Translations under genes and position numbers: made by a program
Notes under the pieces: model-generated
The model's input: the letters and a program-made list of their open reading frames with translations, nothing else
Database searches by the model: none
What the model was told of the DNA's origin: nothing
In this document: positions 1-8,151 of the stretch, one piece after another
Position numbering within the stretch: the stretch's first letter is position 1
Layout of the letters: every line of letters starts with the position of its first letter
NCBI RefSeq assembly: GCF_010686765.1
Contig: NZ_JAAGWF010000002.1
Location: forward strand, 124,001-188,000
Source of the DNA: Geodermatophilus sabuli
Lineage (GTDB): Bacteria > Actinomycetota > Actinomycetes > Mycobacteriales > Geodermatophilaceae
Length of the DNA stretch: 64,000 nt
Direction of reading: 5' to 3'

Positions 1-1020
1 GGCCGGATCGGCATCGTCGACCTGCCCGACCAGCCGCTGGGCCCGGAGGACGTCCGGATCCGCGTCGCCTACTCGGCGATCTGCGGGTCGGACCCGCACC
101 TGGCGGAGGGGTTCTTCGGTACCGACGTCCCGATCGGCCTGGGTCACGAGCTCTCCGGCGTCGTGGAGGCGGTGGGGGACGGCGTCCGCACCGGGCTCCG
201 GGTGGGCGACCGGGTCGCCGGCAACTTCCTGAGGTTCTGCGGGAGCTGCGGGCCCTGCCGGGACGGACGCCAGCAGTTCTGCGAGAACATCCAGGACTAC
301 AACCGCCCCGGCATGGCCGAGACGGTGACCTGGCACGAGTCGCAGGCGTACAAGCTGCCGGACTCGGTGAGCCTCCCGGCGGGCGCGCTGCTCGAGCCGA
401 CCTCCGTCGCGGTGCGGATCGCGGACAAGGCCCGGCTGCGCGTCGGCGACCGGGTGGCGATCTGCGGCGGCGGACCGATCGGTCAGCTGACGCTGCAGGT
501 CATGCGGCTGCACGGGGCCACCTCGCTGACCCTCATCGAGCCGATCGCCGAGCGCCGGGAGATGGCGCTGGCCACCGGCGCGGAGCACGTGATCGACCCG
601 GTCAACGAGGACCAGGAGGCCCGGACGGCGGAGATCACCGGGGGACGCGGGTACGACGTCGTCATCGACGCGTCGGGTTCCCCACGCGCGGTGCGCGGGC
701 TGCTCGACCTGGCGGCGAAGGGGGGCACGGTCGTCTACGGGGCCATGTACCCGCACGACTTCGAGATGCCGCTGAACCTGTCGGACTTCCTCTACCTCAA
801 GGAGCTCACCCTCACCGGCGTGTTCGTGTCGCCCTACGCGTTCCCGCGGGCGGTGCAGCTGCTGCCGCTGCTGGACCTCGACGCCCTGACCAGCACGGCG
901 TTCCCGTTCGACCAGGCCGTCGAGGCGTTCGAGGCGCACGTGAGCGGCCAGCACCCCAAGGTCCTCATCCGGTGCAACGACCTCGACGGCGGGGACGTCG
1001 GCGGAGGGACGGGGCGGTGA
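1..1020 (+). CDS. Zinc-dependent alcohol/polyol dehydrogenase (5' partial)
   Basis: Medium-chain dehydrogenase that oxidises an alcohol or sugar alcohol with NAD(P). The reading frame is open from base 1, so the start codon lies outside the window; 339 residues are visible. ICGSD (first catalytic Zn Cys) is near residue 28 and GHE (second Zn ligand) near residue 49. The structural-zinc loop CGSCGPC...C follows at about 80-95. The Rossmann motif GGGPIG sits near residue 157. The family is usually 340-350 residues, so only a few N-terminal residues are missing. It is fused by a GTGA overlap to the ABC ATPase downstream, which places it in the sugar uptake operon and suggests it oxidises the imported polyol or sugar. 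Family members include sorbitol, threonine and butanediol dehydrogenases; the exact substrate cannot be read from sequence. Confidence 0.9.
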   Translation, partial: GRIGIVDLPDQPLGPEDVRIRVAYSAICGSDPHLAEGFFGTDVPIGLGHELSGVVEAVGDGVRTGLRVGDRVAGNFLRFCGSCGPCRDGRQQFCENIQDYNRPGMAETVTWHESQAYKLPDSVSLPAGALLEPTSVAVRIADKARLRVGDRVAICGGGPIGQLTLQVMRLHGATSLTLIEPIAERREMALATGAEHVIDPVNEDQEARTAEITGGRGYDVVIDASGSPRAVRGLLDLAAKGGTVVYGAMYPHDFEMPLNLSDFLYLKELTLTGVFVSPYAFPRAVQLLPLLDLDALTSTAFPFDQAVEAFEAHVSGQHPKVLIRCNDLDGGDVGGGTGR

Positions 1021-2540
1021 GCACGGCCCTGGACTCCAGCGCGGTGGAGGTCGCGCCGGCGCTCGAGGCCGTCGGCGTCTCCAAGCACTTCGACGGCGTC
1101 TTCGCCCTCAACGGGGCGCAGCTGTCGGTCCAGCCGGGGGAGATCCACGCCCTGCTCGGGGAGAACGGGGCCGGCAAGTCGACGCTCATCAAGGTCGTGA
1201 CCGGGCTCTACGCCCCGGACGAGGGGCAGATCCGGCGCAACGGCGAGACGGTCGCCTTCGCCAACGTGCGCGCGGCGCACGGCGCGGGGGTCGTCGCGCT
1301 CTACCAGGAGCTGTCGATCGTGCCGACGGTCAGCGTCGCCGAGAACATCCTGCTGGGAGCCGAGACGCCCAGCAGGGGCGGCGTCGTCAGCTGGGGACGG
1401 CTGAACAAGCGGGCGGGGGAGCAGCTGGCCCGGCTCAACCAGCGGATCCCGCTCAAGAAGCTCGCCGGCGAGCTGTCGCCCGTGCAGCAGACGATGGTCG
1501 CCGTCGCCCGGGCCCTGGCCACCGACGCCCGGGTGCTCATCCTCGACGAGCCGACGGCCGCGCTGACCGACACCGAGATCACCGACCTGTTCACCGTGCT
1601 CCGGAGGCTGCGGGACGAGGGGGTGGCGATCGTCTACGTCTCGCACCGGCTCGAGGAGGTGTTCGAGCTCTGCGACCGGCTCACCGTCATGCGCAACGGC
1701 GAGACGATCGTGACCAGGACGATCGCCGAGACCAACATCGACGAGGTCATCTCCACCATGGTCGGGCGCCCGCACGGGCTGATGTACCCGGCCCGGGACA
1801 CCGCGACGTCCGAGGTCGTGATCGAGGTCGACGGGCTCACCGGCTCGCGCGTGCAGGACGTGTCGTTCCGGGCCCACGCGGGCGAGGTGCTGGGCGTCGG
1901 CGGGCTCGCTGGATCCGGTCGCAGCGAGCTGCTCCGGCTGCTGGCGGGGGCGCAGAAGCAGACGTCGGGCGACATCACCGTGGCCGGCAACACCCTCCGC
2001 CACGCCGGCGGGGTCGGCCGCGCGCTGGAGGCCGGCATCGCCCTCGTCCCCGAGGAGCGGCGGAGCCAGGGCGTCATCCTCGGCGACTCCATCCAGGACA
2101 ACATCGCGGTCGCCAACATCCCGACGGTCAGCCGGGCGGGGTGGGTGAACAACCGCGCCATCGCCAGGATCGCGCGCTCGGCGCTGAGCGACCTGCAGAT
2201 CAAGGCCCGCGGACCGCGGCAGGCGGTCGGCCAGCTGTCGGGGGGCAACCAGCAGAAGGTCGTCCTCGCCAAGATGCTCAGCCGCAAGCCCAAGGTCCTG
2301 CTCATGGACGAGCCGACCCGCGGCATCGACGTCGGCACCAAGGCGGAGATCTACCGCCTCATCCGCCGGCTCGCGGCGAGCGGCACCACGGTCATCGCGG
2401 TGAGCTCCGAGCTCCCCGAGCTGATCGGCATGTCCGACCGGATCCTGATCATGCACCAGGGCCGCATCTCCGGTGAGGTCCAGGCCGCGGACGCCGACGA
2501 AGAGATCCTCCTGTCCTACGCCTATGGAAGGACCGCCTGA
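1017..2540 (+). CDS. Sugar ABC transporter ATP-binding protein (RbsA type, two ATPase domains)
   Basis: Cytoplasmic ATPase of a carbohydrate importer, 507 residues, the normal length for the RbsA/XylG/MglA family. The first half has Walker A GENGAGKST and Walker B VLILDEPTAAL; its signature is degenerate (LSPVQQ). The second half has a degenerate Walker A (GLAGSGRSE), a full signature LSGGNQQK and Walker B VLLMDEPTRGID. This asymmetry is typical of the family. The GTG start at 1017 overlaps the previous stop as GTGA and has GGAGGG a little upstream, so translation is probably coupled. The permease follows 1 base after the stop. The partner order ATPase-permease-binding protein supports an importer of a pentose, hexose or sugar alcohol. 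Confidence 0.93.
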   Translation: MSTALDSSAVEVAPALEAVGVSKHFDGVFALNGAQLSVQPGEIHALLGENGAGKSTLIKVVTGLYAPDEGQIRRNGETVAFANVRAAHGAGVVALYQELSIVPTVSVAENILLGAETPSRGGVVSWGRLNKRAGEQLARLNQRIPLKKLAGELSPVQQTMVAVARALATDARVLILDEPTAALTDTEITDLFTVLRRLRDEGVAIVYVSHRLEEVFELCDRLTVMRNGETIVTRTIAETNIDEVISTMVGRPHGLMYPARDTATSEVVIEVDGLTGSRVQDVSFRAHAGEVLGVGGLAGSGRSELLRLLAGAQKQTSGDITVAGNTLRHAGGVGRALEAGIALVPEERRSQGVILGDSIQDNIAVANIPTVSRAGWVNNRAIARIARSALSDLQIKARGPRQAVGQLSGGNQQKVVLAKMLSRKPKVLLMDEPTRGIDVGTKAEIYRLIRRLAASGTTVIAVSSELPELIGMSDRILIMHQGRISGEVQAADADEEILLSYAYGRTA

Positions 2541-2541
2541 C

Positions 2542-3531
2542 ATGGCCCAGACCGAAGCGCCCCCCGTGGTGGCGCCCGCGACGCCGAGCGACCGCACCTC
2601 GTTCACGGCGCTGCTCTGGCAGGGCGGGACCCTGCTCGCCCTCGTCGTGCTCGTCATCCTGTTCGGCGCGCTGCAGCCCGACGCCTTCCTGAGCTTCGGC
2701 AACGTGCGGAACATCCTGGCGCAGATCGCGATCCTCGCGATCATCGCGTCGGCGCAGACGGTGGTCATGGTCGTGGGCGACTTCGACCTGTCGGTGGGCG
2801 TCACCGCCACCCTCGCCGGCGCGACCGCTGCCGCGCTGATGATCGACGGCTGGTCGATCCCGCTGGCGATCGTGGCGGCGCTCGTCGTCGGCACGCTCGT
2901 GGGCGTGGTGAACGGCATCCTCGTGGCCTACATGAACCTGTCCGCCTTCGTCGCCACCCTGGCGACGCTCACCTCCGTCGGCGGCCTCGCGTTCATCGTC
3001 ACCGACGGGACGACGCTGTTCGGCATGCCGGAGAGCTTCGAGGTGATCGGGCAGGGCCGGCCCCTCGGCCTGCCGCTGCCCATCTTCTTCGCGGTGATCG
3101 TCTGCGTGGTCGTCTGGCTGGTGCTGAAGTTCACCACCATCGGCCGGCGCTGGTACGCCGTGGGCGGCAGCGCGGAGGTGGCCCGGCTGTCGGGCGTCAA
3201 CGTGCGGCTGGCGCGGTTCCTCGCCTTCACCGTCGCCGGGTTCGTGTCGGCGATCGGCGGCATCATCCTGGTGAGCCGCCTCGCCAGCGCCAGTGCGACC
3301 AGCGCGAACAACTACATGCTGCTCGCCGTGGCCGCGGTCTTCCTCGGCATGACCGTCCTGCGGTCCGGTGCGGCCAACGTCGGCGGCACGCTCGTCGGCG
3401 TCGGGATCATCGGCGTGATGAGCAACGGGCTCAACATCGTCGGCGTCAGCGCCTACTTCCAGCAGGTGTTCACCGGCCTGATCATCATCGCCGCGGTCAC
3501 GCTGTCGGCGCTCAAGTCGCGCAGCCACTGA
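2542..3531 (+). CDS. Sugar ABC transporter permease (RbsC type)
   Basis: Integral membrane permease of the ribose-type importer, 329 residues. It has about eight to ten hydrophobic helices with the first at roughly residues 25-45, and the conserved segment GDFDLSVG early in the chain, which is typical of RbsC-like (BPD_transp_2) permeases. The ATG at 2542 is preferred because GGAAGGA lies about ten bases before it; an in-frame ATG at 2524 sits inside the ATPase stop region and lacks a better site. It pairs with the double ATPase upstream and the lipoprotein at 3721. Confidence 0.93.
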   Translation: MAQTEAPPVVAPATPSDRTSFTALLWQGGTLLALVVLVILFGALQPDAFLSFGNVRNILAQIAILAIIASAQTVVMVVGDFDLSVGVTATLAGATAAALMIDGWSIPLAIVAALVVGTLVGVVNGILVAYMNLSAFVATLATLTSVGGLAFIVTDGTTLFGMPESFEVIGQGRPLGLPLPIFFAVIVCVVVWLVLKFTTIGRRWYAVGGSAEVARLSGVNVRLARFLAFTVAGFVSAIGGIILVSRLASASATSANNYMLLAVAAVFLGMTVLRSGAANVGGTLVGVGIIGVMSNGLNIVGVSAYFQQVFTGLIIIAAVTLSALKSRSH

Positions 3532-3593
3532 AAGAGGACCCCGTCCTCCCCACCCCTCGCGAGCTCGGGGCGGGACCCGGGACGGGGCCGCGC

Positions 3594-3615
3594 CGCTCCC
3601 TCCCCGGGAGGAGCC
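3594..3615. other. Intercistronic GC-rich dyad between permease and binding-protein genes
   Basis: The 189-base gap between the permease and the binding protein carries an imperfect inverted repeat (GCTCC...GGAGC with further pairing inside) and several G-runs. Such structures often protect or trim mRNA so that the binding protein is made in excess over the membrane parts. No separate promoter is obvious. The role is inferred. Confidence 0.35.
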
Positions 3616-3720
3616 GGCTCCACCTACCCGCGACCACCAGCGCCTGCTCCGGTCGCCCGTGCCGAGGTCCCCTGCCTCGTCACGAACAGAAGGTCAACCC
3701 TCACGAAACAGGAGTAGAAG

Positions 3721-4707
3721 ATGCGCAGACGCTTCGCCACGGTGGTCGGCCTCGGGGTCGCCTCGGCCCTCGTCCTCTCCGCGTGCTCGGACTCGGGCGG
3801 CGACGGCGGAGGCGGTGGCGGCGACGACACCTTCCGGGTGGCGGCGTTCACCGCCGGGTACGGCACGCCGGTCGGCAAGTCCACGCTGGACGCCTTCGTC
3901 GAGCGCGGCGAGGAACTCGGCTGGGACGTCACGCTGTACACGAGCGACTTCGACTACGACAAGATCAACACGGACATGCAGTCCGCCATCACGCAGGGCG
4001 TGGACGCGATCCTGGCCGGCTACCCCGACCCCCGGCAGATCCAGCCGATGGTCGCCGCCGCGCAGGAGGCGGACATCCCGATCTTCTCGATCGACGGCGG
4101 CGTGGAGCCCAACGAGGACTTCGTCGTCGACGTGACGACCGACCAGGACCAGATCGCCGAGCTCAGCGTCGGAGCGCTCGGGGAGGCCATGGGCGGCCTC
4201 GAGGGCAAGGACGTGATGGTCATCGGCCACGACCCGCACGTCGGCATCAGCACCCGCAGCCGCCTGGCCGTGGAGATGCTCGAGGAGGGTGGCGCGACCA
4301 TCGCCGGCGGTGAGATCCGTCAGGTCCTGGCCCCCGGCACCTCCCAGGAGGAGGCGCTGAAGTTCGTCACCGACTACCTGCAGGCCAACCCCGAGGGCCT
4401 CGACGGCGTCTGGGTCGGCTGGGACCACGCCGCGGTCGGTGCCGCGCAGGCGATCGAGGAGGCCGGCCGCGACGACATCTTCGTCACCGGCGTCGACGCG
4501 GTCGGCATCGCCCTCGCGGAGATCGAGAAGAACGGTCCCTTCGTCGCGACGGTCGTGCAGGACTGGCCGGCCGTGCTCGACGAGGTCATGGGCTACATGG
4601 AGACCTTCGCCGACAGCGGTGAGCTGCCGGAGGAGAACTTCGTCGAGACCGAGGTGACCCTCGTCGACCGGAACAACGTCGCCGACGTCGAGCCGACCGA
4701 CGCCTGA
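3721..4707 (+). CDS. Sugar ABC transporter substrate-binding lipoprotein
   Basis: Periplasmic-binding-protein-like (type I, RbsB/Peripla_BP_4) receptor of 328 residues. It has a lipoprotein signal peptide: basic MRRR start, hydrophobic stretch and lipobox LSAC with the lipidated Cys near residue 22, followed by a Gly/Ser/Asp-rich tether. The mature part shows the two-lobe fold pattern, for example DYDKINTDMQSAI and GVDAILAGYPDP. AGGAG stands about ten bases before the ATG. It captures the sugar outside the cell for the ATPase and permease upstream. It is unusual only in being separated from the permease by 189 bases, where a hairpin may tune expression. Confidence 0.93.
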   Translation: MRRRFATVVGLGVASALVLSACSDSGGDGGGGGGDDTFRVAAFTAGYGTPVGKSTLDAFVERGEELGWDVTLYTSDFDYDKINTDMQSAITQGVDAILAGYPDPRQIQPMVAAAQEADIPIFSIDGGVEPNEDFVVDVTTDQDQIAELSVGALGEAMGGLEGKDVMVIGHDPHVGISTRSRLAVEMLEEGGATIAGGEIRQVLAPGTSQEEALKFVTDYLQANPEGLDGVWVGWDHAAVGAAQAIEEAGRDDIFVTGVDAVGIALAEIEKNGPFVATVVQDWPAVLDEVMGYMETFADSGELPEENFVETEVTLVDRNNVADVEPTDA

Positions 4708-4710
4708 GCC

Positions 4711-4744
4711 GGTGCGGGGGCGGGCACCGTCCCGCCCCCGCACC
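4711..4744. terminator. Strong hairpin after the binding-protein gene (partial terminator or attenuator)
   Basis: GGTGCGGGGGCGGG (4711-4724) pairs perfectly over 14 bases with CCCGCCCCCGCACC (4731-4744) around a six-base loop CACCGT. It begins 3 bases after the stop of the lipoprotein gene. No T-run follows, as is usual in high-GC actinobacteria. The next gene lies only 53 bases further on the same strand, so the hairpin probably reduces rather than ends transcription into the two metabolic genes. Confidence 0.6.
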
Positions 4745-4796
4745 GCCCCACCCCCAACGCCCTGCACCCCCCAACGACATGAGGAAGGCAGCACCC

Positions 4797-5579
4797 ATGC
4801 GTCTCGAAGGCAAGGTCGCCATCATCACCGGCGGTGCCAGCGGCATCGGCCACGCGACGGTCCAGAAGTTCATCCGCGAGGGCGCGAAGGTGCTCGTGGC
4901 CGACATCGACCTCGAGCGGGCCGAGAAGGTCGTCGCCGAGGTCGAGGCCGACGGCCACGCGGGCTCCGCCGCGGCCGCCCAGGTCGACGTCTCGGTGTAC
5001 AGCCAGGTCGAGGCCGTCGTCCAGCGCGCCGTCGACGTCTTCGGCAAGCTCGACGTGATCTTCAACAACGCGGGCATCGCCGGTGGCAAGCCCCTGCTCG
5101 AGCACGACCCGGCCGTCGACTACGAGCCCATGATCCGCGTGGACCAGGACGGCGTGTACTACGGGATCCTCGCCGCCGGCCGGCAGTTCCGGAAGCAGGG
5201 CACCGGCGGGGTCATCATCAGCACCTCCTCCATCTACGGCGAGCAGGCGGCCGAGCTGGCGTTCACCTACAGCGCCGCGAAGGCCGCCGTCATCTCCTTC
5301 ACCCGCTCGGCGGCCTACGAGCTGGCCGAGTACGGCATCCGTGCCGTCGCCATCACGCCCGGCCGGGTGGGGACCCCGATCATCAACCAGTTCAGCGAGG
5401 AACTGCGGTCGACCTTCGCGTCCGAGCAGTTGCGGAACAAGCTCACCGAGCCGAGCGAGATCGCCGACGTGGTGGCGTTCCTGGCCTCGGACGAGGCCAA
5501 CGTCATCAACGGCACCGTCGTGCACGTGGACGACGGGTACTCGGTGTTCAAGAAGCGCCTCGACCTGCCGACGTTCTGA
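4797..5579 (+). CDS. SDR family oxidoreductase
   Basis: Short-chain dehydrogenase/reductase, 260 residues, NAD(P)-dependent. It has the cofactor motif TGGASGIG near residue 12, the NNAG motif near residue 88, the catalytic Ser in STSSIYGEQ and Y-x-x-x-K in YSAAKAAVI. The ATG at 4797 is chosen over the in-frame ATG at 4779 because GAGGAAGG lies between them at the right distance (about nine bases) from 4797. It sits between the binding protein and the epimerase, so it most likely oxidises or reduces the imported sugar or a keto-sugar intermediate. Confidence 0.9.
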   Translation: MRLEGKVAIITGGASGIGHATVQKFIREGAKVLVADIDLERAEKVVAEVEADGHAGSAAAAQVDVSVYSQVEAVVQRAVDVFGKLDVIFNNAGIAGGKPLLEHDPAVDYEPMIRVDQDGVYYGILAAGRQFRKQGTGGVIISTSSIYGEQAAELAFTYSAAKAAVISFTRSAAYELAEYGIRAVAITPGRVGTPIINQFSEELRSTFASEQLRNKLTEPSEIADVVAFLASDEANVINGTVVHVDDGYSVFKKRLDLPTF

Positions 5580-5589
5580 GGAGCCGACG

Positions 5590-6468
5590 GTGCCGATCGA
5601 GGTCGCCTGCCACCTCAACGTCCTGGTCCCCGACGCCGCGGAGCCGGGCCTGACCCGGGCGCTCGGCGCGCTGGCCGAGCTCGGGTACTCGCACGTCGTC
5701 CTGCCGCCCTTCGACCCGGACGGCGCTCCGCTCGCGGAGTGGGCCGCGCTCTTCCGCGACCACGGGCTCGGGCCCATCACGATGGTCGGTCAGGCGCCGG
5801 GCGCCGACGTCTCCTCCGCCGACCCGGCGGAGCAGGAGCGGGGCGCGGCCGCACTCCGCCGGATGGTCGACGCCACGGTCGCCCTCGGGGGCGACCAGCT
5901 GAACGGCGTCTCCTACGGGCTGTTCGGCCGGGCAGCGACGGCGCCGCCCCGCGAGGCGTTCGAACGGTCGGCGGCGCAGCTGGGCCGGGTCGCCGACGCC
6001 GCCCACGAACAGGGCGTCACGATGACCTTCGAGGTCCTCAACCGTTACGAGACCGCCATGATCAACACGGCGGAGCAGGCGCTGGACTTCGTGGCCGTCA
6101 GCGGGTCGGACCACCTGCGGGTGCACCTGGACACCTTCCACATGGCGGTGGAGGAGGCCGACATGCTGGAGGCGGTGCGGTCCGCGGTACCCGTCCTGGG
6201 CTACCTCGAGCTCGGCCAGTCCGGCCGCGGCGCCCTCGGGTCCGGGTCGGTGGACGCCGCCGCGGTCGTCCGGGAGGCGATCACGGCCGGCTACCGGGGC
6301 CGGATCGGCCTGGAGGCGTTCTCCCGGTCGGTGCTGTCCGCCGTCGCGACCGAGGTGCTGGCCATCTGGCGGGACACCTACACCGACGGTGCGGCGATCG
6401 CCGCCGAGGCGATCGACATCGTGCGGAGCGCCGAGGCGACCGTCGGGTCGCGGGAGGGCACCGCCTGA
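5590..6468 (+). CDS. D-tagatose/D-allulose 3-epimerase-like sugar isomerase
   Basis: TIM-barrel protein of the xylose isomerase-like fold, 292 residues. The metal-site signatures of the ketose 3-epimerases are present: EVLNRYETAM (Glu ligand), HLDTFHM (Asp and His ligands) and the last catalytic Glu in GLEAFSR. These match D-tagatose and D-allulose 3-epimerases better than general endonuclease IV-like isomerases. The GTG start at 5590 has GAGGAG overlapping the previous stop. Predicted reaction: epimerisation at C3 of a free ketose. Together with the two dehydrogenases it would convert a rare sugar or polyol into a common ketose. The exact sugar is not determined. Confidence 0.85.
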   Translation: MPIEVACHLNVLVPDAAEPGLTRALGALAELGYSHVVLPPFDPDGAPLAEWAALFRDHGLGPITMVGQAPGADVSSADPAEQERGAAALRRMVDATVALGGDQLNGVSYGLFGRAATAPPREAFERSAAQLGRVADAAHEQGVTMTFEVLNRYETAMINTAEQALDFVAVSGSDHLRVHLDTFHMAVEEADMLEAVRSAVPVLGYLELGQSGRGALGSGSVDAAAVVREAITAGYRGRIGLEAFSRSVLSAVATEVLAIWRDTYTDGAAIAAEAIDIVRSAEATVGSREGTA

Positions 6469-6486
6469 CCGGAAGCGCGTGATCGA

Positions 6487-6519
6487 CGACGGCCCGGTGC
6501 TCAGCGCACCGGGCCGTCG
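6487..6519. terminator. Bidirectional hairpin terminator
   Basis: A perfect 14-base stem: CGACGGCCCGGTGC at 6487-6500 and GCACCGGGCCGTCG at 6506-6519, with loop TCAGC. It lies 18 bases after the epimerase stop and the loop and right arm overlap the stop codon and last codons of the convergent gene ending at 6501. It can therefore end both the sugar operon and the minus-strand operon. Confidence 0.75.
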
Positions 6520-8114
6520 CCGTAGTCGCCGAACCGGCTGACCGCCGGTGCGGCGACGGGCACCTCGGCGATCGCCCGGCCGTCCGCGTCGAGCGTCCGC
6601 ACGGTCCGGGCGTCCTCGGCGAGCGGGGCCACGACGCCGCCGGCGGCGAGGGGCACGGTCGCCAGGACGCCGCCGCGCCGGTCCAGGACGGCGGCCTGCG
6701 CGGCGGACGCGGGCGCGGTCACGACCAGCCAGCGGCCCGCGTCGGAGGGCTCGGTCTCGGGAGCGGAGAAGTCACAGACCCGGGCGACGACCAGTCCGGC
6801 CACGTCAGCGGTGCCCGGTGGGGTGTGCACGCCGCAGGGCACCGCGCGACCGGCTCCACCCGGCCCGACCTGCGCGGCCCAGGTGGTGACGACCAGCCCG
6901 CCCCCGGGGCTGCGGGCCACCACGACGGCGACCGTGCCGGGCACGCCCTCGAGCGGCACCTCGCCCGACCACAGCAGCCGGGGCTCCAGCGCGTCGGGCT
7001 CCACGCCGAGTGGCACCGCCACCTCGGCGAGCGCCGCCGCCACCGCCCGGGGCGCCGGCCGGACCGCGACCGGCCGCAGCGGCTCGAGGTCCGGGGCAGC
7101 GATCGGGCCCCGCGCCGAGCGGGCCTCCGGGGCCGACCGGTACACGACCTGCCCGTCCCGCAGGACCCGGACGCTGGTGCCCGCGCCGGCCGCCGTCGTC
7201 GGCACCGGCACGACCGCCACCCCGCGGTCGGCGTGCACCCGCTCGTACGTGCGGGCGACCGTGCCGCGGGGGCCGACCTGCAGCCGCGGCGACACCTCGA
7301 CGGCGTCGTCGGGGCCGGCGACGACGACCAGGGTGGCCTGCCCGGGCCCGTCCAGCAGCAGGCTGGCCGGCCGGAAGGGGCCCAGCCGGCGGGGCACGAA
7401 CGGGGTGAGCTGATCGGCCGGGGCGCCGACCGGACCGGTCAGCCACACCCCGCGGACGTCCTCGTCCACCGTGCCGGCCAGCAGCACCACCCGCCCGCCG
7501 AGCGTGTCGGTGGCCAGGACGACGTCCCGCTGCCCCGCGGGCGGCGGCACCACCGGACCCCAGTCGACCCGGCGGACGGCGTCGAGGAAGGCGGCGTCCC
7601 CGGCCAGCGAGCCGCGGGTCGGCGCGGTGAGCACCGGGACGGCCGGCGGCGCGGCCACCACGGGGGCCGGGACCTGCGGCGTGGCCGGCGGGGTGGGGGC
7701 CGGCCAGGCGAGCGGGACGGCGACGGCCACGGCGGCGAGCGCGGCCCCCAGCCCCGCGCCGCGGCGGCGCCGGGACCGCCGGGCGCGGCCCAGCGCGTCG
7801 GTGACCGCGTCCGCGGGGCCCAGCCGCCAGGCGGGCGGTGCTGCGGGCGCTACCGCGGGGGCGTCGAGGGACTCGAGCACCTGCTGCCGGCCGGCCAGCC
7901 GGCCGCGCCAGCCGGTGACGGCGTCCTCCAGGGCGTCGTGCGCGGTGCCCCGCGGATCGGGCCGGCCCCAGCGCGCGCGGGTGCGCGCGAGCGCCACCTG
8001 CACGGCCTCCTCCGCACGTGCCGCGTCGCCGGTGAGCGCCAGCGCCGCCGCCAGCAGGCCCGGGCGCTCGGCGACGGCGAACCGGCCGAACGCCGCGTCG
8101 ACGTCCTCGGTCAT
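6501..8114 (-). CDS. Sigma-region-2-like protein with membrane anchor and large extracytoplasmic domain
   Basis: 537 residues, no known name. Residues about 8-60 resemble region 2 of an ECF sigma factor (a helical block with ALALTGDAARAEEAVQVA), but no region 4 DNA-binding helix is visible. A basic stretch RRSRRRR near residue 115 precedes one hydrophobic helix (about 119-138), which predicts an N-in membrane protein. The remaining roughly 390 residues are Pro/Ala/Val-rich and beta-like, and would lie outside the membrane. GGAGG stands before the ATG. It is last in a unit with an SDR, an AcoR-type regulator and a flavin monooxygenase. It could be a degenerate sigma-derived membrane sensor; no enzyme motif was found. 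Confidence 0.7.
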   Translation of the reverse strand: MTEDVDAAFGRFAVAERPGLLAAALALTGDAARAEEAVQVALARTRARWGRPDPRGTAHDALEDAVTGWRGRLAGRQQVLESLDAPAVAPAAPPAWRLGPADAVTDALGRARRSRRRRGAGLGAALAAVAVAVPLAWPAPTPPATPQVPAPVVAAPPAVPVLTAPTRGSLAGDAAFLDAVRRVDWGPVVPPPAGQRDVVLATDTLGGRVVLLAGTVDEDVRGVWLTGPVGAPADQLTPFVPRRLGPFRPASLLLDGPGQATLVVVAGPDDAVEVSPRLQVGPRGTVARTYERVHADRGVAVVPVPTTAAGAGTSVRVLRDGQVVYRSAPEARSARGPIAAPDLEPLRPVAVRPAPRAVAAALAEVAVPLGVEPDALEPRLLWSGEVPLEGVPGTVAVVVARSPGGGLVVTTWAAQVGPGGAGRAVPCGVHTPPGTADVAGLVVARVCDFSAPETEPSDAGRWLVVTAPASAAQAAVLDRRGGVLATVPLAAGGVVAPLAEDARTVRTLDADGRAIAEVPVAAPAVSRFGDYGDGPVR

Positions 8115-8151
8115 GCCGGTCCTCCGCGGGGCGCTCGCCGTGCTGCGGCCC

